From NCBI RefSeq assembly GCF_013459645.1, contig NZ_CP054861.1, positions 4,142,001 to 4,206,000 of the forward strand: a stretch of 64,000 nt of DNA, given 5' to 3'. The first letter of the stretch is position 1, and each line of letters opens with the position of its first letter. The DNA comes from Martelella sp. NC20 (lineage in GTDB: Bacteria; Pseudomonadota; Alphaproteobacteria; Rhizobiales; Rhizobiaceae). Made by a program: the position numbers and the translations under genes. Under the pieces are notes generated by a model. It searched no databases. It was not told the DNA's origin and saw only the letters and a program-made list of their open reading frames with translations. Shown piece by piece: positions 24,915 through 34,979 of the stretch.

Positions 24915-27262
24915 TGGTCCGGCGTAAATTGAGCGGATATCGCCTTGCCGGGCTGCTGGTCCTTGCCACCGCATTGACTCTGCCCGGCGCGGGTGTTCAT
25001 GACATGGCCGCGGCGCAGGAAAGCATGCTGCCGGAGCCTCCGGCCGATGATCAGGGGCCCATGCTCCTGAGCGCCAACGAACTGGTCTACAACCACGATA
25101 GCCAGCAGGTCTTCGCGCTTGGCGGCGTCCAGATATTCTATGCCGGTTACCGCATGGTCGCCAACAAGGTCGAATACGACCAGAAGGCGGGCAAGCTGAT
25201 GGCTTTCGGCGGCATCGAGGTCATCGATCCCGATGGAAACCGCCTGCGCGCCGAAAAGCTCGACGTCACCGACGACTTCGCAAACGGCTTTCTCGACGCC
25301 ATCAGCGTGCGCACGCCCGACGACATCGCGATGGCAGGCGAGCGCGCCCAGCGAATCGACAATGATGTCATGGTGCTGGAAAACGGCGTCTACACCGCCT
25401 GCATACCGTGCGCGGAAAACCCGGAGAAGCCGCCGTTCTGGCAGATCCGGGCGCAGCGCGTGATCCAGAACGGCGTCACCAAGACGGTGCGGCTGGAGCA
25501 TCCCCGATTCCAGCTCCTCGGCCACACGATCGCGATCCTGCCGACCGTCACGGTTCCCGACGGCAGCGTGAAGCGCAAGCGCGGCTTCCTGTTCCCGTCG
25601 ATGAGCGTGGAGGAAAATCTCGGTTTCGGCATTTCCGTGCCCTACTATATTCCGCTGAGCCCGAGCGCGGATGTCACCTTCACCGGAACCGGTTACACCC
25701 AGCAGGGCTTCCTCCTCGAAGCCGAGTATCGCAAACTCTACCGCAACGGCCATCATACGCTGCGCATGGCTGGCATCGACCAGATGGGCAGCGACCGCTT
25801 CCCGGTCGGCACCAGCGACGCCGACAATGACGCGCGCGGCATGATCGCCTCCACCGGCCAGTTCCAGATCAACCCGCGCTGGGTGTTCGGCTGGGACGTC
25901 ATGGCGCAGAGCGACACCAATTTCGCGCGGACATATTCGATCGACGGCCACGACGACCGGATCTTCAACAATCAGGTTTACCTTGAAGGCCTCGGCAAGC
26001 GCAGCGCGCTCTCGATCAAGGGCAATTATTTCGACGTCCAGGACGCCAACAGCCAGAATGCCAGCGAGGACGAGCAGGCGATCGTGCTGCCGGTCATCGA
26101 TTATGACTATATCGCCCCGCGCCCGTTCGCCGGCGGCGAGCTTTCGATCACCAACAACCTCACCAATATCGTCCGGCAGAAGAACAACGTTGTCGAGACC
26201 TCGGTCAACGACCGGTTCCTCGGGCTTGAAGGCAACAGCACAAGGCTGACCAGCGAAGTCGAGTGGAAGAAGACCTTCACCACGCCGCAGGGCCTGCAAC
26301 TGACACCGATCCTGGCCGCGCGCGCCGATGGTTATCTTCTCAATGTCGATGACCCCAATACGATCAACAACGGAGCCTACAGCTATTCCGGCGATTTCGT
26401 CGATCGGGATGCTGCGGCCCGGGGCATGCTGACCGCCGGTCTGGAGGTCAAATACCCGATGCTGATCACCAACGGCTTCAGCTCGCATATCCTGGAGCCG
26501 ATCGGCCAGATTTTCGTCCGCCCGGACGAGCAGTATGCCGGCGGCCTGCCGAATGAAGACAGCCAGAGCTTCGTGTTCGACGCCACGACGCTGTTCGATC
26601 GCGACAAGTTTGCCGGATACGACCGGGTCGAGGGCGGCACTCGCGCCAATCTCGGGCTGCGCTATCGCGGCGTCTACGACAACGGCATCATGATCGACGG
26701 CCTGTTCGGCCAATCCTTCCAGCTCGCCGGCGCGAACTCGTTCGCCTCGCCGGACCTCGTCGGCGTCGGCCTGGAATCCGGGCTTGAAACCACCCGCTCC
26801 GACTATGTCGGCGCCGCCCAGATCACATTCCCCTTCGGCATCGGCCTCAACGGCTCCGCCCGTTTCGACGAGACCGATTTTTCGCTGCAGCGCACCGATG
26901 CGGGCATTACCTACACATCGGCGCGCTTCGACACCGCGCTCGACTACACCAATGTCGCGGCCCAGCCCGGCTACGCCTATGACGAGCGCAACAGCGAGCT
27001 GAAGTCGACCAGCACGTTCCGGTTCAATGACAATTGGGGCATCTCGGGGTCCTTGACCTATGACCTCAGCAACAATGTCCTGACGCGCCGCTGGGTGGGA
27101 TTGAGCTATGAGGACATCTGCACCTCGTTCTCGATCACCTATCAGGAGAGCTGGGATACCGATAATTCCCAAGGGGTCGACTGGACCATCGGCGCGCGTC
27201 TGACCCTGCGCACTCTGGGCGATATCGCGATCGGTTCGGACAGTTTCGGCGGCAGTTTCTAG
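24914..27262 (+). CDS. lptD: LptD, LPS-assembly outer-membrane protein
   Basis: Beta-barrel translocon that inserts LPS into the outer leaflet together with LptE. 782 residues: signal peptide (YRLAGLLVLATALTLPGAGV), an OstA/LptA-like beta-jellyroll (about 55-160: LLSANELVYNHDSQQVFALGG, LMAFGGIEVIDPDGNRLRAEK) and a large C-terminal barrel. The CIPC pair in YTACIPCAENPEKPP and the late CTSF cysteine can form the disulfides that LptD needs. The start is GTG 24914 with AGGAGGATGGTTA upstream. Confidence 0.94.
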   Translation: MVRRKLSGYRLAGLLVLATALTLPGAGVHDMAAAQESMLPEPPADDQGPMLLSANELVYNHDSQQVFALGGVQIFYAGYRMVANKVEYDQKAGKLMAFGGIEVIDPDGNRLRAEKLDVTDDFANGFLDAISVRTPDDIAMAGERAQRIDNDVMVLENGVYTACIPCAENPEKPPFWQIRAQRVIQNGVTKTVRLEHPRFQLLGHTIAILPTVTVPDGSVKRKRGFLFPSMSVEENLGFGISVPYYIPLSPSADVTFTGTGYTQQGFLLEAEYRKLYRNGHHTLRMAGIDQMGSDRFPVGTSDADNDARGMIASTGQFQINPRWVFGWDVMAQSDTNFARTYSIDGHDDRIFNNQVYLEGLGKRSALSIKGNYFDVQDANSQNASEDEQAIVLPVIDYDYIAPRPFAGGELSITNNLTNIVRQKNNVVETSVNDRFLGLEGNSTRLTSEVEWKKTFTTPQGLQLTPILAARADGYLLNVDDPNTINNGAYSYSGDFVDRDAAARGMLTAGLEVKYPMLITNGFSSHILEPIGQIFVRPDEQYAGGLPNEDSQSFVFDATTLFDRDKFAGYDRVEGGTRANLGLRYRGVYDNGIMIDGLFGQSFQLAGANSFASPDLVGVGLESGLETTRSDYVGAAQITFPFGIGLNGSARFDETDFSLQRTDAGITYTSARFDTALDYTNVAAQPGYAYDERNSELKSTSTFRFNDNWGISGSLTYDLSNNVLTRRWVGLSYEDICTSFSITYQESWDTDNSQGVDWTIGARLTLRTLGDIAIGSDSFGGSF

Positions 27263-27510
27263 CGGCTCATCAAGCAGGGAATCGCGGCCATGCCTTGCTT
27301 TTGCCGCTGAAATGGACAAAACATTTCCCCCATAGGTTCAGGATCGACATGCGGCCGGATACACGGTCTCACATGTCTCCTGAAAGAACGCGGGACTTGA
27401 GGCGATCGGATGCGTTCGATCTGTTTCAGGCGAGACCGATACGCCCCGCGGACAAGAAATACGGATGCGGCCGCGATGGCGTTTCGCCCCGGCCGGGGAA
27501 AGGACAAGAC

Positions 27511-28464
27511 ATGATTGCCGCCAGATTTACCGTGAATGCCCTTGCCGCCGCAGTGATCGCCACGGCGTCGATCATCGGCATGCCCGCCCAGACGGCTTTC
27601 GCCAAGACCGTCGACATCGAGGTGATCGTCAACAACGTACCGATCACCAACGACGATATCACCAAGCGCAAGAACCTGCTGCGCCTGATGGGCACCAAGG
27701 GCGCAACCGACGCCAAGGCCCGCGAGGCGATGGTCGACCAGGCCCTGAAGCAGTCGGAGATCGCGTTCCGCGGCGCCTCCGTCACCCAGGTCGAGGTCGA
27801 TGAAGCCTTTCAGAATTTCGCCAGCGGCAACAAGATGTCGGTCGCCCAGATGACCAGCGTCCTCAATCAGGCCGGTGTCGGCGCCGAACATTTCAAATTC
27901 TTCATCGCCGTGAGCATGAGCTGGGGCCAGCTTCTGCGCGCCCGCTATGGCACGAACACGCTGCTTCCCGACGACGAGTTCATCACGCAGCTCGAACAGG
28001 CGGAGAAGGAAGGCAAGAAGCCCGAAACCACCGAGTATCTGCTGAAGCGGATCATCTTCGTGGTACCGGAAAAAGAGCGGGGCTCGCTGCTTGGCAAGCG
28101 CAAGAATGAAGCCGAGGCCGCGCGCAAGAAGTTTCCGGGCTGCGATCAGGCCATTTCCTTTGCCGCGACCATGAATGACGTCACCGTTGTCGATCTCGGC
28201 CGTTTCCTTGAACCGCAGCTGCCTGCCCAGTGGAAGGATCCGGTCATCAAGTCGACCGGCGACACGACGTCTGTGATCACAACGCCAGCCGGCGCCGAAT
28301 TCCTGGCGGTGTGCGAGCGCAAGACCGCCAATGACGACTATGCCGCCCGCCTGGTGCTGAGCAGCAAGGAGGATTCCGCTGAAGTGGATACCGACGCCGA
28401 AAGCCAGAAATATCTCGACGAACTGCGGGAAAAGGCCCAGATCGTCACCCCGGGCAAGTCGTAA
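27511..28464 (+). CDS. SurA-type periplasmic chaperone
   Basis: Predicted outer-membrane-protein chaperone. 317 residues: signal peptide ending PAQTAFA, a SurA N-terminal domain (DIEVIVNNVPITNDDITKRKNLLRLMG, then helical to ~residue 150), and a C-terminal region where a parvulin domain would be but without a clear PPIase motif. Start chosen at ATG 27511 after AAAGGACAAGAC, matching the signal peptide. It lies between lptD and pdxA, the same place surA has in the E. coli lptD-surA-pdxA-rsmA operon. Confidence 0.88.
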   Translation: MIAARFTVNALAAAVIATASIIGMPAQTAFAKTVDIEVIVNNVPITNDDITKRKNLLRLMGTKGATDAKAREAMVDQALKQSEIAFRGASVTQVEVDEAFQNFASGNKMSVAQMTSVLNQAGVGAEHFKFFIAVSMSWGQLLRARYGTNTLLPDDEFITQLEQAEKEGKKPETTEYLLKRIIFVVPEKERGSLLGKRKNEAEAARKKFPGCDQAISFAATMNDVTVVDLGRFLEPQLPAQWKDPVIKSTGDTTSVITTPAGAEFLAVCERKTANDDYAARLVLSSKEDSAEVDTDAESQKYLDELREKAQIVTPGKS

Positions 28465-28467
28465 TCC

Positions 28468-29484
28468 TTGGCAATGAACACCGCGCCACCGCTGGCCCTG
28501 ACACAGGGCGATCCGGCCGGGATCGGCCCCGAGATCACCCTGAAGGCATGGCACAGGCGCCGCGAGACCGGCCTGCCGGCCTTCATCTATCTCGGCGATC
28601 CGCGCATTCTTGCAGCGCGCGCCGAAATGCTCGGGCTCGACATCCCGATTGAGATCACCGCACCGGAGGCAGCGCACGAGCGCTTCGACGCGACGCTGCC
28701 GGTGTTCGCGATCGATACCGCGCTGACGATCGCGCCCGGCAAGCCTGACCCCGCGACCGGAGAGGGCACCATCGCGGCAATAGAAACCGCCGTGAAGCTC
28801 ACCCTGCGCGGCAAGGCGAGCGCGGTGGTCACCAATCCGATAGCCAAATCGGTGCTCTACAGCGCCGGCTTCAAACATCCGGGCCATACCGAATTCCTGG
28901 CAGCTCTTGCCGGGCGCGAGACCGGAAGACATGTACGCCCGGTGATGATGCTTGCCTGCCCGCAATTGCGGGTCGTGCCGGTCACGATCCATATTCCGCT
29001 GAAGGACGTGCCGGCCGCGCTCGACGAGGCGCTGATCATCGATACCATCCGCATCACCGCGGACGAGCTCAAATCCCGCTTCGGGATTGCCGCGCCCCGC
29101 CTTGCCGTGGCGGGCCTCAACCCCCATGCCGGCGAGCAGGGAACGATCGGCCGCGAGGACGAGGAAATCGTGCGGCCGGCAATCGCGCGCCTTCGCGCCG
29201 ATGGCATCGACGTCGTCGGCCCCCTGCCCGCAGACACCATGTTCCACGCCGCCGCCCGCAGCCGCTACGATGCCGCGATCTGCATGTATCACGATCAGGC
29301 GCTGATTCCGGTCAAGACGCTGGGCTTCGAGGACGGCGTCAATGTCACGCTCGGCCTGCCCTTCGTGCGCACCTCGCCGGACCACGGCACGGCCTTCGAC
29401 ATTGCCGACAAGGGCGTTGCCGATCCGGGGAGCCTCGAGGAGGCGCTGAAGCTTGCGGCCCGGCTTTCGGAAAGCGCGGCATGA
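28468..29484 (+). CDS. pdxA: 4-hydroxythreonine-4-phosphate dehydrogenase
   Basis: Oxidises 4-phosphohydroxy-L-threonine in the DXP-dependent vitamin B6 pathway. 338 residues with family motifs [28 protein letters not shown] (metal His), [12 protein letters not shown] and [14 protein letters not shown] (metal His). The start is either the TTG at 28468 or the ATG two codons later, both close to the surA stop. Its end overlaps rsmA by 4 bases. Confidence 0.95.
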   Translation: MAMNTAPPLALTQGDPAGIGPEITLKAWHRRRETGLPAFIYLGDPRILAARAEMLGLDIPIEITAPEAAHERFDATLPVFAIDTALTIAPGKPDPATGEGTIAAIETAVKLTLRGKASAVVTNPIAKSVLYSAGFKHPGHTEFLAALAGRETGRHVRPVMMLACPQLRVVPVTIHIPLKDVPAALDEALIIDTIRITADELKSRFGIAAPRLAVAGLNPHAGEQGTIGREDEEIVRPAIARLRADGIDVVGPLPADTMFHAAARSRYDAAICMYHDQALIPVKTLGFEDGVNVTLGLPFVRTSPDHGTAFDIADKGVADPGSLEEALKLAARLSESAA

Positions 29485-30308
29485 GCCAGATCGACGACCT
29501 GCCGCCGCTGCGCGAGGTTCTGGCCGCCCATGAGCTCAACGCGAAGAAGGCGCTCGGCCAGAATTTTCTGCTCGATCTCAATCTGACCCAGAAGATTGCC
29601 CGCACCGCAGGCGATCTTGCCGGCGCCCATGTGATCGAGGTCGGCCCCGGCCCCGGCGGACTGACGCGCGCGATCCTCTCGCTCGGCGTCGAAAAGCTGA
29701 CTGTGATCGAACGCGACGAGCGCTGTCTTCCGGCGCTCAGGGAAATCGCCGCCCATTATCCGGACCGGCTCGAGATCATCAGTGGCGATGCGCTGAAGAC
29801 GGATTTTGCCGCTCTTGCGGGCAACAATCCGGTCAGGATCATCTCCAACCTGCCCTACAATGTCGGAACCCAGCTTCTGGTGAACTGGCTGCTGCCGGGC
29901 GCATGGCCGCCCTATTGGCAATCCCTGACGCTGATGTTCCAGAAGGAAGTCGCCCAGCGCATCGTCGCGGAGGCAGGCGACAATCACTATGGCAGGCTCG
30001 GCGTGCTGGCCGGTTGGCGGACTGAGGCGCACATCGCCTTCGACGTCCCGCCGCAGGCCTTCACGCCGCCGCCGAAGGTGACCTCAAGCGTGGTGCACCT
30101 CACACCCCGCGCCGAACCGCTTCCGGTTTCTGCCCCCGCACTTGAAAAAGTGACGCAGGCAGCGTTCGGCCAGCGCCGCAAGATGCTGCGCCAGAGCCTC
30201 AAGAGCCTGGGCGGGGAAGCGCTGCTCGCGAAAGCCGGCATCGATCCGACCCGCCGCGCCGAGACCCTCGACATCGCCGAATTCTGCACGCTCGCCGAAA
30301 ATCTGTAG
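29481..30308 (+). CDS. rsmA: 16S rRNA A1518/A1519 dimethyltransferase
   Basis: SAM-dependent enzyme (KsgA) that dimethylates two adjacent adenines near the 3' end of 16S rRNA in late small-subunit assembly. 275 residues: [19 protein letters not shown], the SAM motif [16 protein letters not shown], and catalytic [11 protein letters not shown] (motif IV NLPY). ATGA overlap with pdxA makes it the last gene of the lptF-to-rsmA run. It converges on recO. Confidence 0.97.
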   Translation: MSQIDDLPPLREVLAAHELNAKKALGQNFLLDLNLTQKIARTAGDLAGAHVIEVGPGPGGLTRAILSLGVEKLTVIERDERCLPALREIAAHYPDRLEIISGDALKTDFAALAGNNPVRIISNLPYNVGTQLLVNWLLPGAWPPYWQSLTLMFQKEVAQRIVAEAGDNHYGRLGVLAGWRTEAHIAFDVPPQAFTPPPKVTSSVVHLTPRAEPLPVSAPALEKVTQAAFGQRRKMLRQSLKSLGGEALLAKAGIDPTRRAETLDIAEFCTLAENL

Positions 30309-30337
30309 ATCGTTTTCGTCTCGGATCGCAGGCCGCA

Positions 30338-31078
30338 TCAGACAGATGCGGCATCGAGCGCCTTCAGTGTGGCCTGGATGAAGCTATCGCGCGCCGTGTC
30401 AGGCTTCAGCCCGCGTGGCTCGTAGACATGGCGGTTCAGAAAAAAACCGGTGAGCCGGAAGCCGGCTTCCAGATCGGCCCGATCTGCGGCTTCGTTCATG
30501 TCGGGCCGCAGAAACACCGGCAGCGCCAGCATCCGCTCCGCATAGGGCGTTCCCGCCACGCGCGACACCGCCCGGCCGGTCTTGGGCGATACATAGGCAA
30601 GACCTTCCGTCACGCCGCTCGCCGCGCACTGGGCGAGGTCTAGCCCGAAGCCCAGTTCGTTGAGCAGCGCCAGTTCGAAGCGAACGAACAATTCGCCGGC
30701 AGCGTTTGCATCGTCCAGATGGGCGATGATCACCTCCATCGCCGCGCAGAGATTGCGGTGGGGATCGCGTTCCGGCAGCAGCCGCAACAGCGAAGCCATC
30801 GCCTGGACGCCGTGAAGCGCGGGCGCGGAGAGCATCAGAAAGGCTGCGCGCTGCTCGATCGGTTCGACCCGGAATTCACCGAGATGTTCGGAAAGCCGCG
30901 CCCGCCAGTGCAGCGAAACCCGGTTTCCGGGCTGCAGCACCGGCCGCATGGTTCGCGATCTGCCGCCGCGCACCATGCCGAGATGACGGCCGTGATCCAC
31001 CGTCATCATCTCGGCGATCACGCTGGTCTCGCCATGGCGGCGGCTTCCCAGAACAATGCCTTCATCCTGCCATTCCAA
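30338..31078 (-). CDS. recO: DNA repair protein RecO
   Basis: Loads RecA onto SSB-coated single-stranded DNA in the RecFOR pathway. 246 residues: N-terminal OB fold ([35 protein letters not shown]) and a helical C-terminal domain with conserved [20 protein letters not shown]; the zinc-site cysteines seen in some homologues are mostly absent here. It is the last gene of the leftward rnc-era-recO set, 21 bp after era. Confidence 0.93.
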   Translation of the reverse strand: MEWQDEGIVLGSRRHGETSVIAEMMTVDHGRHLGMVRGGRSRTMRPVLQPGNRVSLHWRARLSEHLGEFRVEPIEQRAAFLMLSAPALHGVQAMASLLRLLPERDPHRNLCAAMEVIIAHLDDANAAGELFVRFELALLNELGFGLDLAQCAASGVTEGLAYVSPKTGRAVSRVAGTPYAERMLALPVFLRPDMNEAADRADLEAGFRLTGFFLNRHVYEPRGLKPDTARDSFIQATLKALDAASV

Positions 31079-31099
31079 AGCGTGGCATCCCCTGACGGA

Positions 31100-32023
31100 T
31101 CAGTTCGAATAGTCGAGCCCGATTTCGCGATAGCGCGCCGGATCGTCACCCCAGTTTTCCCGCACCTTGACGAACAGGAAGAGATGCACCGGCTGACCGA
31201 GAATTTCCGATAGCTCCTTGCGCGCGCTCATCGAAATCGCCTTGATCGCATCGCCGTTCTTGCCGAGCGCGATCTTCTTCTGGCTGTCGCGCTCGACATA
31301 GATCACCTGCTCGATGCGCACCGATCCGTCCTTGCGCTCCTCCCACTTCTCGGTTTCGACGTGAGAGGAATAGGGCAGTTCCTGGTGCAGCCGCAGAAAC
31401 AGTTTCTCGCGGGTGATTTCGGCTGCGAGCTGGCGCATAGGCAGATCGGAAATCTGGTCCTCGGGATAATACCACGGCCCCTCGGGCAACCGCTTCGCCA
31501 GAAAATCCATCAGATCGTCGCAGCCTGACCCGGTCGTGGCGGAGATCATGAAGGTCTCCTCGAACTCGATGGCTTCATTGGCGGCCGAGGCGAGCTTCAG
31601 CAGATCCTCGGGGCGAACGCGGTCGATCTTGTTCAGGACCAGGATTTTCGGCTGTCGCACCTCCTTCAGGCCTTCGAGAATGGCCTCCGCGTCGCCTTTC
31701 AGGCCGCGCTCGCTGTCAACCAGCAGCAAGATCACATCGGCATCACGCGCGCCGCTCCAGGCGGCCATCACCATGGCGCGGTCCAGTCTGCGGCGCGGTT
31801 TGAAGATGCCGGGCGTATCCATGAACACGATCTGCGCCTTGTCGTGGATGGCGATGCCGCGCAGCGTGGCGCGGGTGGTCTGCACCTTGTGGCTGACAAT
31901 GGTGACCTTGGCGCCGACGAGCCGGTTCACCAGCGTGGATTTGCCGGCATTGGTCGGGCCGATCAGGGCGACGAAGCCGGACCGGGTGTTGACACCCTCC
32001 GGCATGGTTTCAGTCTCGGTCAT
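31100..32023 (-). CDS. era: GTPase Era
   Basis: Ras-like GTPase required for 30S assembly, binding 16S rRNA through its KH domain. 307 residues: G1 GPTNAGKST, G3 DTPGIF, G4 NKID, switch-region effector TTRATLRGIA, and a C-terminal KH domain with IALGKNGDAIKAI. Start chosen at ATG 32023 (GGGAGCTGCC upstream); the frame is open 31 codons farther. Downstream of rnc in the usual order. Confidence 0.96.
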   Translation of the reverse strand: MTETETMPEGVNTRSGFVALIGPTNAGKSTLVNRLVGAKVTIVSHKVQTTRATLRGIAIHDKAQIVFMDTPGIFKPRRRLDRAMVMAAWSGARDADVILLLVDSERGLKGDAEAILEGLKEVRQPKILVLNKIDRVRPEDLLKLASAANEAIEFEETFMISATTGSGCDDLMDFLAKRLPEGPWYYPEDQISDLPMRQLAAEITREKLFLRLHQELPYSSHVETEKWEERKDGSVRIEQVIYVERDSQKKIALGKNGDAIKAISMSARKELSEILGQPVHLFLFVKVRENWGDDPARYREIGLDYSN

Positions 32024-32087
32024 GGCAGCTCCCGCGGTTTTCCGCATCGTGGCGGACCGCATTATAACAGGTTCAATAATGGCAGGC

Positions 32088-32789
32088 TCAGCTCTCGGCT
32101 GCCCAAACGCCCTCACGCTCCAGAAGCCGGGTCGCCGCGACCTGCTCGGCGGCGCGCTTGGAACGATCGACGCCGATTTCCGACGCCACGCCGCCGACGG
32201 TGACCTTCACGGTGAAGCGCGGCTCATGATCGGGGCCGGAACGGTCCTCGACCTTGTAGACCGGCGTCAGGCCGAACCGGGCATGCGCCCATTCCTGCAA
32301 CTCGGTCTTGGCATCGCGGCGAAGCTCCACGCCATCGTCAAACAGCGGCTTCCAGTACGTCTCGATAAAGTCACGTGCCGGCGGCATGCCGCCTTCCAGA
32401 TAGATCGCGGCGATCACGCTTTCGACGACATCGGCGCGAATCGACAGTATGCGCTTTCCGGTGAGCTTCTTGACGTCCTGCCCGGTCTTGATGAACCGGT
32501 GAAGGCCGAGATCATCGGCAACCCGCGCGCAGGCCTCGGCGCTGACAAGTTGGTTCAGCCGCACCGAAAGCTCGCCTTCGCTCGCGCCGGGAAACAGCCG
32601 GAACAGATTTTCGGCGATCACGAGCCCCAGCACCCGATCGCCGAGAAATTCCAGCCGCTCGTAATTGTCGTCCTTGCCGTTGCGCGCGCTTGAATGGGTC
32701 AGCGCCAGCGTCAGGCGCGAGCGATCGGCAAAGTCGAAGCCGATCAACTCGGCAAACGCGTTGACACTGGCGCCGTGCTTGTCCGTCAT
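32088..32789 (-). CDS. rnc: Ribonuclease III
   Basis: Double-stranded RNA endonuclease for rRNA processing and mRNA control. 233 residues: the catalytic signature NYERLEFLGDRVLGL with the acidic residues, second acidic cluster ADVVESVIAAIYLEGG, and a C-terminal dsRBD (DAKTELQEWAHARFG ... SKRAAEQVAATRLLE). It starts directly after the lepB stop. Confidence 0.97.
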   Translation of the reverse strand: MTDKHGASVNAFAELIGFDFADRSRLTLALTHSSARNGKDDNYERLEFLGDRVLGLVIAENLFRLFPGASEGELSVRLNQLVSAEACARVADDLGLHRFIKTGQDVKKLTGKRILSIRADVVESVIAAIYLEGGMPPARDFIETYWKPLFDDGVELRRDAKTELQEWAHARFGLTPVYKVEDRSGPDHEPRFTVKVTVGGVASEIGVDRSKRAAEQVAATRLLEREGVWAAES

Positions 32790-33569
32790 TCAGCCTCCGA
32801 TAACCTTGAACATGCGATCCCAGCGCATGTTGAACGGCCACTTCCATATCTGGGCGAAGGAGGTATCATTGCCGAGCGAGAAGAAGATCAGGCTGGCGCG
32901 GCCGATCAGGTTCTCCGCCGGAACGAATCCGACGTCGAAACGGCTGTCGAGCGAATTGTCGCGATTGTCGCCCATCATGAAATAATGCCCCTCGGGCACG
33001 ATGAATTCGCGGGTATTGTCGCCGGGCGAGCCGCGAATTTCATCCAGCGTATCGTAGCTGACGCCATCGGGAAGCGTCTCGCGGAAGACCGGGATGTTGC
33101 GGCCGGGATCGCGGCGATAATCGGAGGTGAAGGCGCCGTCGGCGGTGCGTGGCACCGGCGCGTCGTTCAGATAGAGAATGCCGTTTCTCACCTGCACCCG
33201 GTCGCCGGGAAGCCCGATCACGCGCTTGATGTAATCGATATCGGGATTCGGCGGATAGCGGAACACCACGACATCGCCGCGATCGGGATCGCTGCCGAAA
33301 ATGCGGCCCGAAAACAGGTTCGGCGAAAAAGGCAGGGAATATTTCGAATAACCGTAGGAAAACTTGTTCACGAACAGATAGTCGCCGACCAGAAGCGTCG
33401 GCATCATCGATCCGGAGGGAATCGTGAAAGGCTGAAACAGGAAGGTCTTGATGACCACTGCCAGAAGCAACGCCTGGACAATGACCTTGACATTGCTCCA
33501 GAGCGAGCTTTCCTGCTTTACTTCTTTTTCAGACACACAGTGCTTCCTTATGCTCACCGGTTTTGCCAT
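32790..33569 (-). CDS. lepB: Signal peptidase I
   Basis: Inner-membrane serine peptidase that removes signal peptides from exported proteins. Up to 259 residues: one N-terminal membrane segment (VIVQALLLAVVIKTFLF), catalytic Ser in PSGSMMPTL, catalytic Lys in YIKRVIGLPGD, and GHYFMMGDNRDNSLDSR (box E). The ATG at 33569 gives the length listed; a GTG at 33536 (VSEKEVKQ) has a better ribosome site (AAGGA, nine bases) and may be the true start. The gene lies between acpS and rnc as in other rhizobia. Confidence 0.95.
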   Translation of the reverse strand: MAKPVSIRKHCVSEKEVKQESSLWSNVKVIVQALLLAVVIKTFLFQPFTIPSGSMMPTLLVGDYLFVNKFSYGYSKYSLPFSPNLFSGRIFGSDPDRGDVVVFRYPPNPDIDYIKRVIGLPGDRVQVRNGILYLNDAPVPRTADGAFTSDYRRDPGRNIPVFRETLPDGVSYDTLDEIRGSPGDNTREFIVPEGHYFMMGDNRDNSLDSRFDVGFVPAENLIGRASLIFFSLGNDTSFAQIWKWPFNMRWDRMFKVIGG

Positions 33570-33605
33570 GAGCTTTAGCCCCTTCCAGAAAACCGGGCAA
33601 TGTTT

Positions 33606-34019
33606 TTAAACGGATTTCGGGCTCTCCTCCACCGCCTCGATAATGACGAACGCCTGCGCGAGCGGGTAATCATCGGTGATCGTGACGTGGATGCGGGCCT
33701 CGTGGCCGGCGGGAATCATGCGTTGAAGACAGGTCTCGGCGCCGCCGGTCAGCTTCATCGTCGGCTTGCCGCCCGGCAGGTTGATCACGCCCATATCCTT
33801 CCAGAACACGCCCTGCGCGATCCCGGTGCCAAGCGCCTTGGAGCAGGCCTCCTTGGCGGCGAAGCGTTTGGCATAGGAGGCGGCGCGGTTGCGCCGGCGG
33901 TCGGATTTCGCCCGTTCGATATCGGTGAAACAGCGCGCCGTGAACCGCTCGCCGAAGCGTTCGATGGTCTTTTCCACGCGCCTGATGTCGATCAGGTCGC
34001 TGCCGAGTCCGACGATCAT
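33606..34019 (-). CDS. acpS: Holo-ACP synthase
   Basis: Transfers 4'-phosphopantetheine from CoA to acyl carrier protein. 137 residues with both family motifs: [13 protein letters not shown] (Mg-binding Asp) at the start and [17 protein letters not shown] in the middle. Length is normal. Upstream of lepB in the leftward operon. Confidence 0.96.
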   Translation of the reverse strand: MIVGLGSDLIDIRRVEKTIERFGERFTARCFTDIERAKSDRRRNRAASYAKRFAAKEACSKALGTGIAQGVFWKDMGVINLPGGKPTMKLTGGAETCLQRMIPAGHEARIHVTITDDYPLAQAFVIIEAVEESPKSV

Positions 34020-34042
34020 GACATTCCTCCCGGTCGTTGCAA

Positions 34043-34621
34043 TTATTTAGAGCCGTTGACGGCGCCGTTCCGGAGTTCGGCCTGGCGTGCGGCGATCATC
34101 GCCTGGCGGCGGCTCTGGAACGACTGGACCGCGAGGTAGGTGGCGACATAAAACAGGCCGCCGCATACCAGCGCGGGAATGATCGAGCCCACGATCATCG
34201 GTTCCAGCAGCGGCTTCCAGAGATCGGACAGCTCGAACTTTTTGACCAGTTCGACAAGGTCGATATGGTGGCGCCCCTCCATGCTCCGCCCCAGCAGAAA
34301 GCTCCCGAACTTCCAGGTCGACAGCCAGATGAAGGGAAAGGTCAGCGGATTGCCGAAGGCCGTTCCAAGGGCCGCGGCGAAGAGGTTTCCGCCCAGGACG
34401 AAGGCAACCGCAAACGCGGAAACGAAATGCAAACCGATGAACGGCGTCCACGACACAAAAACGCCAGCCGCGATGCCCATGGCGATCGCATGCGGCGTTC
34501 CCCGCAGCCGCACGGTGCGATGGTAAATATAGACCGGGACGCGCCAGAAACCCTTTCTGGGCCAGAGAGCGCCTCGCAATCGCTGCCAAAAACCTGCCGG
34601 AGAACGTCTTTTGAAAAGCAT
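34043..34621 (-). CDS. DUF2062 membrane protein
   Basis: A 192-residue membrane protein of unknown function. DUF2062 features are clear: basic N-terminus, then [55 protein letters not shown], and a final membrane segment ([17 protein letters not shown]). Family members often lie beside acpS and rsh in rhizobia, as here; a role in envelope or glycan transfer has been suggested for the family but is not shown. Confidence 0.88.
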   Translation of the reverse strand: MLFKRRSPAGFWQRLRGALWPRKGFWRVPVYIYHRTVRLRGTPHAIAMGIAAGVFVSWTPFIGLHFVSAFAVAFVLGGNLFAAALGTAFGNPLTFPFIWLSTWKFGSFLLGRSMEGRHHIDLVELVKKFELSDLWKPLLEPMIVGSIIPALVCGGLFYVATYLAVQSFQSRRQAMIAARQAELRNGAVNGSK

Positions 34622-34672
34622 GGCCTAGTTTTGACAGCTGGGAGAATGAATGCAAGCGCGTTTTGGCGAAAC

Positions 34673-34858
34673 TCAGTCGGGCTTCACGCGGCGTCGCACC
34701 TCGTCATCATCGCTCTCCCGCAAATCTTCGGGTTTCGGGCGTCCGGGATCGAAATTATGATCGATATTATCCATCACGTGCTTCACACCCTCCGCTTCGC
34801 TCTCGCTGACCTTGGGGTGCGTGAAACGTTTGAAAAAGTCGCGCAAACCATCCCACAT
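34673..34858 (-). CDS. Small acidic conserved hypothetical protein
   Basis: A 61-residue protein starting MWDGLRDFFKRF, highly charged after residue 15 (KVSESEAEGVKHVMDNIDHN, EDLRESDDDEVRRRV). The ATG 34856-34858 is preceded by AGGAACGCC. No domain is recognised. It lies between rsh and DUF2062 in the same direction, which with the ribosome site supports a real gene. Confidence 0.65.
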   Translation of the reverse strand: MWDGLRDFFKRFTHPKVSESEAEGVKHVMDNIDHNFDPGRPKPEDLRESDDDEVRRRVKPD

Positions 34859-34979
34859 GGCGTTCCTGCCTTTCGTCGGTTGATGACTGTTAGACGCAAA
34901 CTCAACGCATAATGTTCCATTTCGGCCCGGGTCGCTTCGCACTGCGCGCGACCAACGGTCGCACCGCCCGTATGACGCC

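Noticed and set aside
24911..29385. Leftward open frames of 802 and 708 codons opposite lptD, surA and pdxA
   Set aside because: The plus-strand genes are certain; the opposite frames have no recognisable domain and are shadows of high-GC coding sequence.
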